Shown: positions 23,540 through 35,150 of the stretch, one piece after another
How the letters are laid out: each line of letters starts with the position of its first letter
Numbering within the stretch: the stretch's first letter is position 1
From: Manis javanica
Taxonomy: Eukaryota; Chordata; Mammalia; Pholidota; Manidae
Direction: 5' to 3'
DNA length: 64,000 nucleotides
Assembly: GCF_040802235.1 (NCBI RefSeq)
Contig: NC_133159.1
Location: 173,722,626 to 173,786,625, forward strand
Program-made: the position numbers and the translations under genes
Notes under the pieces: generated by a model
Told to the model about the DNA's origin: nothing
Database searches by the model: none
The model's input: only the letters and a program-made list of their open reading frames with translations

Positions 23540-23740
23540 GCTAGCTCGAGGATTGGCAAACATTTTTTTCTGTAAAAGGCCAGATTCTCTATATTTTAGG
23601 CTCTGCAGAGCCACATGGTCTCTGGGGAGACTGAGAAGTCCACTGACCTCTGCTGCTGTAGGATGAAAACAGCCATTGACAATATCTAAATGAGGGAATG
23701 TAGCCGGTCCCCTGATCAGACTTTATTTACGGACACTGCA
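23540..23740 (+). mobile_element. hAT-Charlie-type nonautonomous DNA transposon remnant
   Basis: The sequence 'ggattggcaaacattttt', 'ctgtaaaaggccagattc', 'tattttaggctctgcagagccacatggtctct', 'aaacagccattgacaatatctaaatgag' and 'agactttatttac' follows a well-known mammalian MER-type hAT element. The 5' TIR end is recognisable ('ggcaaac'); the 3' end has eroded. I do not assign a subfamily. Confidence 0.75.
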
Positions 23741-24874
23741 GTTTGAATTTCATATAATTTTCCAATGTCACAAAAATATTCTTCTTTTTAAAATTTTCCC
23801 CACCATTTAAAATTCTTTGCTCAGGGGCCTTGCAAAACCAGTTTGCCAGGGACAGAGCCACAGTAGTAATTCCTCACTTCTATATCATAGGTGGTCCCTT
23901 TGTAGTCTCTTTTATAGACCAGTACTAAAATCATTAAACAGCAAGAAAGTACACGCTATTGAAACAGCAAATTATGTATCACTTAGTGTTTCTACATTTT
24001 ATTAATGAATTCTTTCACCATCTTGTAATGTGACAAATCTTCAAACAGGCTTGCCCTTTCTCTTTGCCCTTCAACTGCAGTTTCTCTCTCTGTTTCAGGG
24101 AGGAGTACAGTTCACCACGGCTGAACTTCAATAAAGTTAGTTTTCTTAAGGTAGATTTAGGAGGCATAGGCACGCAAGAGAAAAGCCAATCCAGATATCA
24201 TTTTTATTTGGCTTTAGAAAGTGTTTTTCTACTTACATGTCAGTATGGGTGTGTCTGGTGTTCTGGGAATTTACTTCAAACAAAGGAATGAAGCCACGCT
24301 GTGATGATCTGACTCCGCTGGAGTTGGGAAGCCATCCAGTTTCACCATCCTGCCTCCTGTCCTGCTCTTCTTTGTGGGATTTGAAAGCTTGGTGTAGGTG
24401 TCTGATATTTTCAGACCAGTCCAAACATTCACCCAAAACCATCTTTCCTGAAATTGTCCTTGCAGAGCACAGGGAGGTATGTGTGTCATTGTGTGTTTTG
24501 AAAAGTCCTTTGACGTGGAACACTACTAAAGGGAGCTCAGCTTTCAAACAGGCGGTAAGCAAGCGGAGCAAGTGATCATTACTCACTGAACTACCAAGTC
24601 AGACTTACTACCGATAAACCGCAACAAAAATTGCCTTGTTCGCAGGGAAATGTAGACATTTCTCTAGTCTTCAAATTTCTACACATAAAAGCCAAACTTT
24701 GGGTCCGCTGCTTCCTTCACATTTACTTTGGAAATATGATTGAAAAGATAGGTCCCTGGAAGGGTGCAGCCTCCCCTACCCGTCACTGTGTAACAGACCG
24801 CAAATCGTGTGCTTCTGTCAGAATGTCCAAGCCTTGATGAGAGCTGACAGGTTTGGGACACTAATTATCAGCCT
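23741..24874. other. Unannotated sequence
   Basis: Overlapping frames of 112-117 codons on opposite strands (24237-24575 + and 24233-24586 -) have no recognisable domain and are most simply chance. No repeat was named. Confidence 0.45.
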
Positions 24875-25025
24875 GAGGTAGGAGTTGTTTTCTGCTTATT
24901 ATTCCCATCTTACAGATGAGGAAACCGGGGTGCAGAGAGGTTAAGTAGCTCCCAGTGTTACAAAGCTAGTAGGTGACAGCACCAACATTGAAATCCAATC
25001 TTGCTTCCTCAAGTATGCATGCTTT
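24875..25025 (-). repeat. MIR SINE fragment, antisense
   Basis: The stretch 'tattcccatcttacagatgaggaaaccggggtgcagagaggttaagtagctccc' followed by 'acaaagctagtaggtgacagcacc' is the reverse complement of the MIR core, with high similarity for this family. Confidence 0.92.
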
Positions 25026-25237
25026 TAAAAATGGAAACAAAAACCAAACACCCCCAAATAGCAACTGTGGTGGGAATTAGAAATGGCCCCTTAACTCTGG
25101 GGGGTCAACAAAGCCAGATGGGGCCACCTATATCCCTGGCTCCTGACGCTCTTCGGAGTAAAGGAATCTCTTAGCTTGCCAGCACAAGATTCCCTTTGAG
25201 CTCTCCTAGATGCAGCTCCCTTGTGTTCTGAAGAGCT

Positions 25238-25317
25238 TGGGACGGTTACTTCTCTCATGTCTTGTGGCTGCCTTTCATGGGACGGTTACTTCTCTCATGT
25301 CTTGTGGCTGCCTTTCA
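25238..25317 (+). repeat. Perfect 40-bp tandem duplication
   Basis: Bases 25238-25277 and 25278-25317 are identical over all 40 positions (unit begins tgggacggttacttctc). The lack of any mismatch indicates a recent duplication, an individual variant, or an assembly/sequencing artefact. Confidence 0.95.
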
Positions 25318-27924
25318 CATTTTCTGGCACTTTCCCTTGGCTTTACCATTTTAAAGCCCCCTCCTTCACTTATCATTCAATTTTCTGACTTCTCTTCAGC
25401 CAGCTTAACCTCATGTCCACTTTGACATTTCGTTTAGCCCCTGGGGACCTCTTGATGGGACAGAGAAACTATTTGAATGCATTCTGGATCTGGCCCACAG
25501 CTTGTATTTTATTATTATCATTATCTTAAGCTCTGATTTTGGGGGCTAGAGGATGGAGGATCCTGCCTCAATTTCCATCTTCCTCTTATCAGGGCTTATT
25601 CAGCTGTGGATGTAGATCTTTGGAATGCGCTGCCTCGGGTATATAATCATTAATCGCATGTTGAATAAAGGAGTGGGTGGATGCTTAGCTATTTCTAGCT
25701 GCCTTGTCTCAGTTTTCATTGGCATGTAATCTCCACCCTTACCTGCTAAGGTGTAGGCAGAGAATTCTGGTAAAAAGGGTTTCTTTGCATTGCTCAAAGT
25801 CTGAAAGCCAAGGAGTGTTTCCATGGGTTAGCTCTTGACAACCCTGTTTGTAAATATTTGAGTACCTTGCTGGCATCGTTGAGCGTGTTTCTGGCCCGGG
25901 AAATCTTCCTCCTTTGTATCCCTGACCGAGTGAGAGTGTAGTCGGGGTGTGCTACAATGACCTTCACACTGAGCCTCCTCTGGAGGCAGAGAAGCGGTGA
26001 GGTAACCTCAGTCTCGGCTGACTGGCTATCGCCTGCTTTATAAGACGCCAAGGGCTACCTATGTAGATTCCCAGGTGGACCTGTAGGAACAAATGTGTCA
26101 ATGGTTAACTCAGGTACTTGGTGTCTGGGGCTTTTCTCTCCTTTATTATTAACTAAAGAACATTTTTACCATGGCCTGGCTGTGAGCGCCCAGCTCTTAG
26201 GTCTTCTATGGGGAGAGTGAATAAAGGTAAGCATTGCTCTATTTTTTCATTATGCAAAGTCATCCAGCCTATGTTTTGTCTTGTGTAGGCTTTTGTTTAG
26301 GGAGCAGCAGTGCCGTGTGTCCAGTAGATATCAATGTTGAATTAAATGTAATTAAGTTAATATCTTATCCAAGTGCTATAAGGAGTCAGTGAGCATATCC
26401 CGTGAGTTCTTCTGAAGCTTTGGTCAAAAGAGTCTCAAACTGGTCTTTACAGAGTTTATTAAATAGCTCTTACATGCCTCTATATAAGTAGATGTCTAAG
26501 AGTGGCTTCATCATATTTTATATTGACTACCAGATAGAGTTCTATAATTCCTTTCAGAAGCAAATTATTGCACCCCATATGTGTATATATACACAGATTT
26601 ATGAATGTATAGCTCTAAGCATTGAAATGTGCATTTACATATCCCTATAAAAACTTCAAGAAAAATAGATTAATTTTTCTGAGAATTGTATATAATGATA
26701 TGAGGGGAAATAAAAACATGCCATGTTTAGGCTTACTTTAACATAAATGAGAAGTAGAGAATTTCCCCTATTGAGTTCACCTTTCCCTCTAAGGCTTTTT
26801 TCTTGACCATTAAAATCTTGGAAATTTTGTCCTTTAGTATTTACTCAGGAAAGTATGGACTTGTCAATCTTTACTCTCTGGATACTATGAATTCTCTAAC
26901 ATATATAATTGAACTGTTTCCCTTGTCAGTGGACATACATAGTAAATAAGAATTTTTCTATAAGCCAGATGGATTTTGATCATGTACATTATACCTTCAG
27001 GTAGTTATATGAATGGAAAAGTCCTTAGGAAACTAGGACTGGAGTATTTCTGCTGAATATGACCGTTATAGCTGGGCAAGAGTCAGATCTTTAGGAAGAA
27101 AGAGTGTGTTAATGTATATTTGCACTTAAATTTGGAAGACATTGGCCAATTACTCTTTATGTCAGATTTTAATCAATAGAGTGACATCAAGTGCCTAAAC
27201 CACAGTATTTTGTACAATACCATTTAAGGAGTTCCTGAAATTAAGCCAAAAAGAAGTTTAAAAGTGAACAAGGTCCATAGTTCAATTCAAATCAGCAGAG
27301 AGCGAGAGAAAGAGGGAGAAAGGGAGTCACAGAGACAGAAACAGCCAGTGAGGGAATTAGAGTAACTGAGAGATGTCATTCTCTGTTTTTAGAACATGAG
27401 AGTTGTGATAAATCCAAGACATTTGTCTCATACAAAATAAGGCCATGACAACATTTGAAACTGGAAGGCAAGACTTGAGTAGGAGGGGCACTTCAATACA
27501 TTATTTTAATTTATTTTCCTAAATAAGTGTATTTTTGACTTGCAAGAGAACAAGGGTTTTCATTATACATATTAGTGGTGAGTCTGAGTTAAGACTTGGA
27601 TAAAAATTAGTTGGAAATTAGGAATTGGCAAAAAGTGTAGTTTGGGGGAAAATGTTAGATATGTAAGGGGTAGTTAGAGTAAATGTTTGGTACTAAAGCA
27701 ACCTACATACTTAGTTGAACTTTCCCTTTTTTGATTTTGTAAAACCCATCACTTGAAGAAATTGTTCAGCTTTTATCCCAGATGAGTTTATCCTTGAGTA
27801 TTCTCTGTCACTTCCTCATTCTAGGAAAGGTGGCCCCAAATCTAATTTTAGGAATAGCGGATCAAAAATCTCATTGATTCAAGCAACACTGGAACTATAA
27901 ATATTTCTATGGTAGTGTGGGGAG
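25318..27924. other. Unannotated AT-rich sequence
   Basis: No gene or named repeat was recognised across 2.6 kb. A short purine-rich (GA)n-like patch lies at about 27295-27345. Confidence 0.45.
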
Positions 27925-28125
27925 ATAGTCATTTCAGTGCTTGCTATGTCCTGAGTGATTAAATACTATGTTCATTGGATCTTCACTTCAACTTTGAAAT
28001 TTACAGATGAAGCTTAGATTTTCTACTTTCTGGCTGTGTAATCTTGGGAAAGCCATGTAACTCTTTGAGTCCGAAATCGAACTCACTCTTGTCTCCATTT
28101 CAAACTGTGTGTGCTTCCAATTATC
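27925..28125 (-). repeat. MIR SINE, antisense, with an internal inverted block
   Basis: The first part (to about 28010, ending 'atttacagatgaagcttag') is antisense MIR. The next block (about 28018-28070, 'actttctggctgtgtaatc' and 'ttgggaaagccatgtaactctttgag') is MIR core in the sense direction. After it, 'aaatcgaactcactc' through 'gtgtgct' again resembles the antisense MIR head (GATTCGAACCCAGG..). So about 55-65 bp appear inverted in place. Two abutting MIR fragments would be the plainer alternative; the distal part is too decayed to be sure. Confidence 0.65.
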
Positions 28126-28744
28126 ACATGATACCTTTTCTAACATGGTACTACTGAGAGTTACTGGGCTTGCTACAAAGGGCAAAGAGAAAATGCCCCC
28201 AAGATATCTCTCATGTGGGTGTGGCTGAGAATGCAGATATGTTACAAATACCCTCTTCCTATGAATCTAGGAGTGACATTTTCTCCATGGTTACTGGTTT
28301 CAACAATCCAACCGGCTGTCTGTCATAGTTCTATCACTCTACATGGCTGAAGGCTTCACCCTCAAGAATCTACCCTGATTCCTTTTATAAACTTATGACT
28401 GCCGCAGGTCTTCTTTTCTAGGCCAATATAATTATTATGTCACATTGATAAAAGCAGTTCTTCCAGAATGGAGGAAATTCTGTTGAATGTGTTTCCTGCT
28501 AGTATCATTTTTTGAATAATGAGAAAGAAATAAGTTAATTTTCTTAGGAGGGCAATGACCTACAGTTTGTGAAAAAATAAAATCTAGAATTTTATTCTTC
28601 TTTCTTTTCTTTTTTTGGAGTCATCATAGTCTCAAGTCCTTGACCTCTGTAAGATACTGACAGTTGAGATATTGGATCATCTAGTCGCTTGTTTGATTTG
28701 ATGGGCACTGCACTTAGCAAGAGACATTTTCCTCTGATTTATCT

Positions 28745-28900
28745 ATTGATTGATCCTGTCAGCAAATATTTCTTAAATGACAAAAAAGTCCTAAAGCCTG
28801 AGGGTTGAATGGGAGATTATTATAATAAAACCATTTTCTTTAAGAATTTAAGACTAGTGAAGGAGTTAAAACAGATAATTTGCCATTGTGTAATATAATA
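28745..28900 (-). repeat. L2-type 3' end, antisense (tentative)
   Basis: The segment 'cagcaaatatttcttaaatgac', then 'tttaagactagtgaaggagttaaaacagataattt', has the order of a reversed L2 3' end. It lies directly before a clearer L2 copy in the same orientation, so two L2 tails may lie in tandem. Confidence 0.5.
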
Positions 28901-28904
28901 TCAT

Positions 28905-29145
28905 GGATTCAACAAATATTTATTGATTGATGACTCTGTCCAAGGCATTGATTAGACATTAAGGATATATTGATGAAAAGAAAAAGACAAAAACTCCTGC
29001 CTTTATGAATCATACATTTTAGTTAGTAGATGTTGAAGTAGACTATAAATAAGTGAAATAAATACCATTTGATGGTGATAAGTAGTGTGGAGAAGAATGC
29101 AGTGAGGGAAGGATATACATTGGGGGTATGGCGGAGCAAGAGCAT
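28905..29145 (-). mobile_element. L2 LINE 3' end, antisense (part 1 of 2)
   Basis: The sequence 'ttcaacaaatatttattgattg', 'aaaagacaaaaactcctgcctttatgaatcatacattttagttag', then 'gatggtgataagtagtgtggagaagaa', is the reverse complement of the L2 3' end. The match is interrupted at 29146 by an LTR and resumes at 29690. Confidence 0.85.
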
Positions 29146-29689
29146 TGTATTAGTTACCTATTTCTGTGTAACAAATAACCCCAAAATTGTTGCATAGAAC
29201 AAGAAACATTTGTTATCTCACAGTTTTTGTGGGTCAGGAATCCAGTTTATCTGGGTCTCTGACATGCTGCAGTCAAGTGTCCACTAGGACCACAGTCATC
29301 TCAAGCCTTGCCTGGGGAAGGATTCTCTTCTAAGCTCAGTTGCACAGTACTTGGGAGAATTTGCTTCCTTTGGAGCAGTTGAGCGGGTGGAACTCTCTTC
29401 TCCACTAGTGGCTGGGGTCCTCCCTCAGTGCCTTGCCATGAGGGCCTTTCCATAATAGATCTTAGAACATGGCAGCTGGTTTCCAGTAGAGCAAATAAGC
29501 AAGTAGGCAAGACTGAAGACGGGGTCTTTTTCTAACCTAATCTTGAAAGTGACATCCTCTCACTTTGGCCGTATTCTATTCATTAGAAGCAAGTCACTTA
29601 TTCCAGCCAACACTCAAGGGGAGGGGATTGCACAAGAGCATGAACACAGGAGGCAGGGATCACAGAAGCCATCTTTAAAGCTGCCTACA
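29146..29689 (-). mobile_element. MLT1-type (ERVL-MaLR) solo LTR, antisense, nested in L2
   Basis: It starts tgtattagttacctatttc, reads through 'gttatctcacagtttttgtgggtcaggaat', 'gaacatggcagctggtttcc', 'gtattctattcattagaagcaagtcac' and 'caaggggaggggattgcaca', and ends 'aaagctgcctaca': the reverse complement of an MLT1-type LTR bounded by TG...CA. It splits an antisense L2, which resumes on the other side, so it inserted after the L2. No clear 5-bp TSD is left. Class is fairly sure, subfamily not. Confidence 0.78.
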
Positions 29690-29960
29690 TTTTTTAAATG
29701 GTTTACACTTTTTAGTAGGATTGTCAGAGAGCTTCTCTAAGAAGGTGGTATTTGGTCAAAGACCTGGAGGTGGTGAGGAAGTGAGCAATGTGGCTACCTT
29801 GGAGAAGAGCAGTTCAGGGACTGGAGCAGCTGTGAAAGGCTCTGAGCATGCCTGGAATGTTCTAGTAATAGCCAGGAGACCAGTGTGGCTGAAGCAAAAG
29901 GGAAGTTGCAGAGGAAAGTGCAGTAGTAGTAGGTGAGGTTGTGTAGATGTGCCAGAAATT
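29690..29960 (-). mobile_element. L2 LINE 3' region, antisense (part 2 of 2)
   Basis: The L2 match resumes with 'gtcagagagcttctctaagaaggtg', 'gtcaaagacctggaggtggtgag' and 'agaccagtgtggctgaagc', the reverse complement of the last L2 coding and 3' region. Together with 28905-29145 it forms one element split by the LTR. Confidence 0.85.
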
Positions 29961-30490
29961 TTTCCAAGACAGAAAAGATTCAGCAAGCCAGATGTGTTAG
30001 AGACTTTTTTTTTTTTGAGATGTTATAAAAGAACAGAAGGAGGTGTAGATTGGAATAGGTGGATGAGTATTACAGATGACAGGAGAGCGATGTGGATGAA
30101 CGAAATACAGAGGTGGGGTTGTGAGCAAATGAAGACCTATCTCCTCTAGCTTGACCGATGGAATAATGAAGAAGTGTCTTAATACCATGACTGTGCTGAG
30201 GCTAATGACCTGCTCACCAAATGAGAGTCATAATGAACACACACATCTCATCAACACAAAAACCAGGCCCTCTGGCTCATCCAGCTGTTTCCAACAGAGA
30301 GGGAACAACAAAGCAAAAATAGATTCCTCCAGCAGTAAATAGTGTTAGAAGTTCTCCAAACGCCTGTCTTCTCTCAGATTTTAGCAAATAATAATCAGCA
30401 AGCCACCCACTGGTCTTCCATCTGCAAAAGGTCCCTTTGTTGGAGACCATGGGAATAAGGGATCTGAACAAATAGTTCTGAGATGCATAT
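29961..30490. other. Unannotated sequence
   Basis: Nothing was recognised beyond the possible continuation of the antisense L2 for a few tens of bases. Confidence 0.4.
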
Positions 30491-30804
30491 TGTCTTAGTC
30501 TATTCCCATCGTTGTACCAAAATGCCATTGACTCGGTGGCTTAAACAACAAACAGTTATTTCTCACAGTTCTGGAGGCTGGAAGTCCAAGATCAAGGTTC
30601 CAGCACATTCAGTATCTGCTGAGAGCCCAGTTCTTGGTTCTTAAAGGATTCCCAAACATTTAGGATGTGATGAGGTCATGAGGGTGCAGCCTTCATGAAT
30701 GGGATTAGTGCCTTTATAAAAGGGACCCCAGAGGACATTCTCACTTCTTCTGCCACATGAGGACACAGAGAGAAGAAGCCTTCACAAACATTCAATCCCT
30801 AGCA
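30491..30804 (-). mobile_element. MaLR (MST/MLT-type) LTR, antisense, with an internal inversion
   Basis: Positions 30491-30643 (tgtcttagtctattc, 'ctcacagttctggaggctggaagtccaagatcaagg', 'gagagcccagttcttggtt') are the antisense end of a MaLR LTR. Positions about 30656-30785 ('gatgaggtcatgagggtgcagcc', 'catgaatgggattagtgcc', 'cacatgaggacacagagagaagaagcc') are the same LTR in the sense direction. Positions 30783-30804 ('cacaaacattcaatccctagca') return to antisense and give the LTR terminus. So about 130 bp seems inverted in place, with about 70 bp lost. Element borders TG...CA are visible and the TSD is eroded. Confidence 0.72.
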
Positions 30805-31639
30805 TCGATTAATATTAAAATAAATTCAGTCTGTTTTTGGTTTAAGTTTCTAAGCCCAAGAACTCAGCTTTGGGGGTAAAAACGGCTTATCTGCACTCTG
30901 AAATGCATTACTGAGGGATTCCTATGCGGGGATAGTTGCATCCTGCTTTCTAAGCTGGCCAGTTTCAGCAGACTTGGAGGAGAATTATTTTTTATCATCA
31001 TTCTTTAAGCCATATGTACCCTAGACTTTGTAGTTAGATTTAAAGCATGCTTGACTTTATTTATTTATTTTTTATAGCTGATCTTGAGTGAAAAAATGGG
31101 ATCAATTTTTTTCTCCTGTCTCTCCAGGGTTTTCTACTCTAAAATCAAGAGTTCAGATGCAAAGAGTATGTAGCCTCTTATTAAAGAGGCTTTTCACTTT
31201 CAAATACGGCCTTTTTGAATCACCTTCTCTCCATGTTTACGCTTTCCCAAAAGTAGACCTGAAACTGTCCACATGGGCAAAAGAAAATTGAAAAAGTCAA
31301 TCATCTAACTAAGAAACAGCCCCAAATTAGATTTACTCAACAATTCCATAAAGAAGGTGGTTTTTACCATAACATGCTCCAGAGCTATCACCTCTATTCC
31401 TAATGTATTCTTACTTCTATGAGTATAGTTTTAAAGACTTAAAACGGTTGCATGGATTTAGGTTATATTCCATAAGATTTGCTCTTTAACCTTATAAACA
31501 AACATTCAGTTATTTCTTCCTTTTTTTATAAAAAGGAAGGAAATATGTTGTAATAAAACTTGATCCAAATCATATTTCATTATGGTGAATTTTAATATTT
31601 CATTATATTCCATTTTAAATTAGAACCATGTTCCCATGC
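30805..31639. other. Unannotated sequence with an AT-rich hairpin
   Basis: No gene was recognised. A near-perfect inverted repeat (arms of about 15 bases, one bulged base, 'tat' centre) lies at 31511-31546. Confidence 0.45.
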
Positions 31640-31770
31640 AATAATTATTTATTGAGTCTGGCTGCGAAGATGATGAAGACCTGGTTCCTGCCCCCAATCT
31701 GGTAGAAAAAGAAAGATCTGTAAATAACGAAGGGCAATTTAATGGCCTAATACCATGATAACATAAAACA
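31640..31770 (-). repeat. L2-type 3' end, antisense (tentative)
   Basis: The sequence 'aataattatttattgagtctgg', 'gatgatgaagacctggttcctgcccccaatctgg', then a 'gtaaataacgaaggg' stretch, follows the reversed L2-type 3' end order ('TTATTGAGC', 'AAGACACGGTCCCTGCCCTCAAGG'). Confidence 0.6.
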
Positions 31771-31996
31771 TGATTAGCTCACCAACCAATTGAACACTTT
31801 TTTTTTAGGAAAGCAATAGGGTGTTAGCCAAATTTTTGGCATGCTGGTGTTGTCTTGGGTGTGCTTTTGGAAGTCAGTACTTTTAGACACAGAAATATTG
31901 TTTTCACTGTGAACTCTTTTACAAGATTTTCCATTGCCAGAGGTTGAGTCTGACAGTTACCTCACAATTGTCTCCATCCCCCTAAAGTTTAGTAAC

Positions 31997-32469
31997 TGTA
32001 TTAGTCAGCATTCTCCAGAGAAACAGAACCAATATGACATACAGAGAAGCAGAGAGAGAGAGATTTACTCTAAGGAGTGGGTCATGTAATCGGGAGCTGG
32101 CAAATCTGAAATCTATAGGGTAAGCTGGCAGGTCAAAATTAAAGGTAAGAATCAACATTGCAGTCTTGAGCCCAAAATCTAAAGGTCAGGCCAGCAGGCA
32201 GGAGATTCAGGCCGAGTTTCTGTGTTGCAATCTTGAGACAGAATTGCTTTTTCTTGCTTCTTTGAAAAACTTGTCTTTGCTCTTAATACCTTCAACTGAT
32301 TGGATGAGGCCCATCCACATTATGGAGAGTCATCTGCTTTACCCAAAATCTACATATTGTAAATGTTAATCACATCTAAAAAGTATCTTCACAATAACAT
32401 CCAGAATACTGTTTTACAAAAAACTGCAAACTGTAGCCTAGCCCAGTTGATATTAAAATTAACTGTTAA
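31997..32469 (-). mobile_element. ERVL-class (MLT-like) solo LTR, antisense, with TSD
   Basis: It begins tgtattagtcagcattctcc and contains 'agagaaacagaaccaatatgac', 'ttcaactgattggatgaggcccatccacattatggag', 'gttaatcacatctaaaa' and 'acatccagaatactgttt', then ends near 'attaactgtta'. This is the reverse complement of a common mammalian ERVL-type LTR. Flanking bases agtaac (31991-31996) recur at 32469-32474, which fits a 5-bp TSD (gtaac). There is no internal viral sequence, so it is a solo LTR. Subfamily not assigned. Confidence 0.8.
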
Positions 32470-32474
32470 GTAAC

Positions 32475-35029
32475 TTAGGGCATTTTTCACCCTGACTGTA
32501 TTTTGCTATCAGTTATTAGGCATCATAAATTTGAAGCTTCAGTTTATATATATATGTCCTGAATTATTTTGAGCTTGGGCCCAGTCATTTGTGTTATATT
32601 CTCAGATCCCCTAGGGCTTTGGGTAGGAATAAGGGAAATATATTCATTCCTCTTCTGTTTTTTTTCAGAGCTTTTTTAATGGAAAATTTTGAGAAGCGCT
32701 ATTAAAGGATGATTTTCATGAGACCAAATTCTTGGGTTAGGTTACTACTTGATTAGTTAGTTGGCTTAGACCCAGAAAAATATCTACTCACCCACAAACT
32801 TGGCCGGTCTTTTCCCAACTATGTACTCATCTCATGTGAGACTGTTCCAAACAATGGGTAATTCAGGACATTCTGTCTCTACTTTAGGAAAATAATCCAA
32901 AGTAACCTCACAAAACAAGGCACCTGGCATAATGGCTGGACCACAAAAATTGTTCAGTAGATCCCTGATTCAAGGGTTCTCCTGTACAGAAACCAGCACA
33001 CTGAGTTTGCTGAACAAGAGCTTAAGAGCCCTTACCAACTAGCTCTTAATGGAAAGACACACTGAGCCATCCCTGATGAGCTATTAGGCTATTAATTGAA
33101 CTATTGAGTTCTATTTATAGATGCACAGAAAACTCTTTCCCCAGACTTGCCACTAAAATTTGAGAAAGGGCCAGAATATTAGCGACTATGAGCTGGACAC
33201 GTCAAGAGCCTGTTCCTTTTGTAGGTTTAGCCTGCCTTTTGTTTGGGTCAGATTTGCATCAACTTGGATGTGGTTAGATAAGATTCAAGGAGAAAGTAGT
33301 GTGGCTAATTTGAGCAAATTATCTAAGGCTTATGAATTGCACATATTTAAATTTAGACTTTGTGGGAACAGAAGGCGGTTTCACTTCCTTATGACTAAAA
33401 CTTATTCAGCTGTATGAGATAACAATAATGAGCTGAAGATAAGATTACACCATTTGCATTAAGAATTTAAAAGTGAAAGAAACATTCAGAGAAATAAAAA
33501 TGAACACAGCAAAATCACAAACACCCAAACAAAACCAAACAGAAGCAAAATATTGTGCTTTACACTCCCAGGAGTTAAGTACAGTGTAAATGAGGACAGT
33601 GTTCCCAAGCATTATATTGCTATAGGCAGAATATTTTTGCGTGCTCCTCCAGCACAACTGTGTCAAGTCATTCCTGTGCTTTGCTGGTATAAAGAGTGGA
33701 CACCATCCCTCCAGTTGTGCGTGGAATTTGGTTATGATCTGTTGGAGCAGTTTGTGTGGCGGAAGCACAGAGGTAGAGCGAGCAGATCGAGGAGGGGAGG
33801 AGAAATCCAAAATTGTGTCCTGTAGACTTTAGCTTTACATGACACCCATGCCTGTTTTTGCATGAAAATGACTGCATTAATTATGTACAAAGTAACAGCA
33901 TAGTAATCACTATATATTAGTACAGTATGGTGGACCTGATTATTTTAGTCATCAGAACAATAGTATTTGGTAACCCCATTGCCATTCAATAGACAGAATG
34001 GTGTCAACTTTTATACTTTGGTTTTATAAATTAAATAAATGGCACATCCATTCTTCTAAGCAGGTGTACTATACCCATTCCATTGGGCAGTAGACTATAT
34101 AGTTCTAAGACTGAACAAGTTCCCCATTATCTAGGACTGATTCTGGGAAGGCAGGAGGATTTAAGACGAAATCTGGAGAACAGAGAAGGAATAGAAGCTG
34201 ATTAGTCATGTATTCTTACTTGGTACAGGATTCTTTGGTTCTGATGTGAGGTAGGTTTTTCAAATAAATAGAACTATCTCTAACATAAAGAATTTGATAA
34301 TTTCTTACTAGGGTCCTAATTTCTTTAGAAGTTGTCCAGTCCCTCTGCTTTTTGGTCCTAAACTGCACAGATGTTATCTGGATGCCACTCTGTTAATGGA
34401 GAGAGTGGTCAGAATATCTTTTCACACTTGAATGGAGCGCTTAAGGAGGCATTAGGAATTCACCTACAGAAATTCAGTTCCTCTGTATTTACCAAGGGTG
34501 AGAAGATAGACTAAGAGACCTTCTGATGGAAAGAACTCTGGGCTCAATATGGGAAGTCTTCAGTCTTACTATCATTACACCTTTATTATTATTTGACAGT
34601 AAGTAGGTCTCCAACATCAGTTATGTCTCCTATGAAATAAGTATGAATTTTCCTAGTGGTTCTGGTGAGCCTATTAAATACATATATTATCACAGCCTTT
34701 CAGCCTCCACTTACATAATGAGGGTTGCCAGCAGGAGAAGCTAATGCCCCTTTCATGTCACCTGGATGGTCTCACTTGCTGCCCTGGGCCAACATGAGCC
34801 AGAGCATCAGTGACAACCTGAGTTGTCACAGTGCCTTGTGCCCTATGCTGACATCTTGATGTAAAAAGAATATGGCTACTGGTTACCTTCTGCCTTACAA
34901 ATGTCACATAAAAGATCTCCTATGGTCCAGGCTAACCTGGAACTATGAAGGGACTGGAATTTTGGGACATGTACTATTGGCTTAGCTAAATTAAATACAA
35001 TCCAAATCTACCCTCTCTGGCAACCTGCC
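32475..35029. other. Unannotated sequence
   Basis: About 2.5 kb with no recognised gene or named repeat. The 121-codon minus frame (33445-33810) and the overlapping plus frames have no recognisable domain. Confidence 0.45.
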
Positions 35030-35150
35030 ATTGAGAATATAAAACAAATGACTGAGACATAGTTCCTGCCTCCAAATAGTTAACTGTATGGTGGGAGAGA
35101 GTCTTAATGCACTCTGATATGTGTAATAATAGAACTACTTCATCTCTTTT
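35030..35150 (-). repeat. L2-type 3' fragment, antisense (tentative)
   Basis: The stretch 'actgagacatagttcctgcctccaaatagttaactg', then 'gatatgtgtaataatagaac', has the order of the reversed L2-type 3' region ('GACACAGTTCCTGCCCTCAAGG', 'GTGATAATAGA'). Confidence 0.5.

Noticed and set aside
24233-24586. Overlapping 112- and 117-codon frames on opposite strands
   Set aside because: Mutually overlapping frames with no domain; most simply chance in a stop-poor patch.
33445-33825. A 121-codon minus frame and overlapping plus frames
   Set aside because: No homology I can recognise; the overlap argues for chance.
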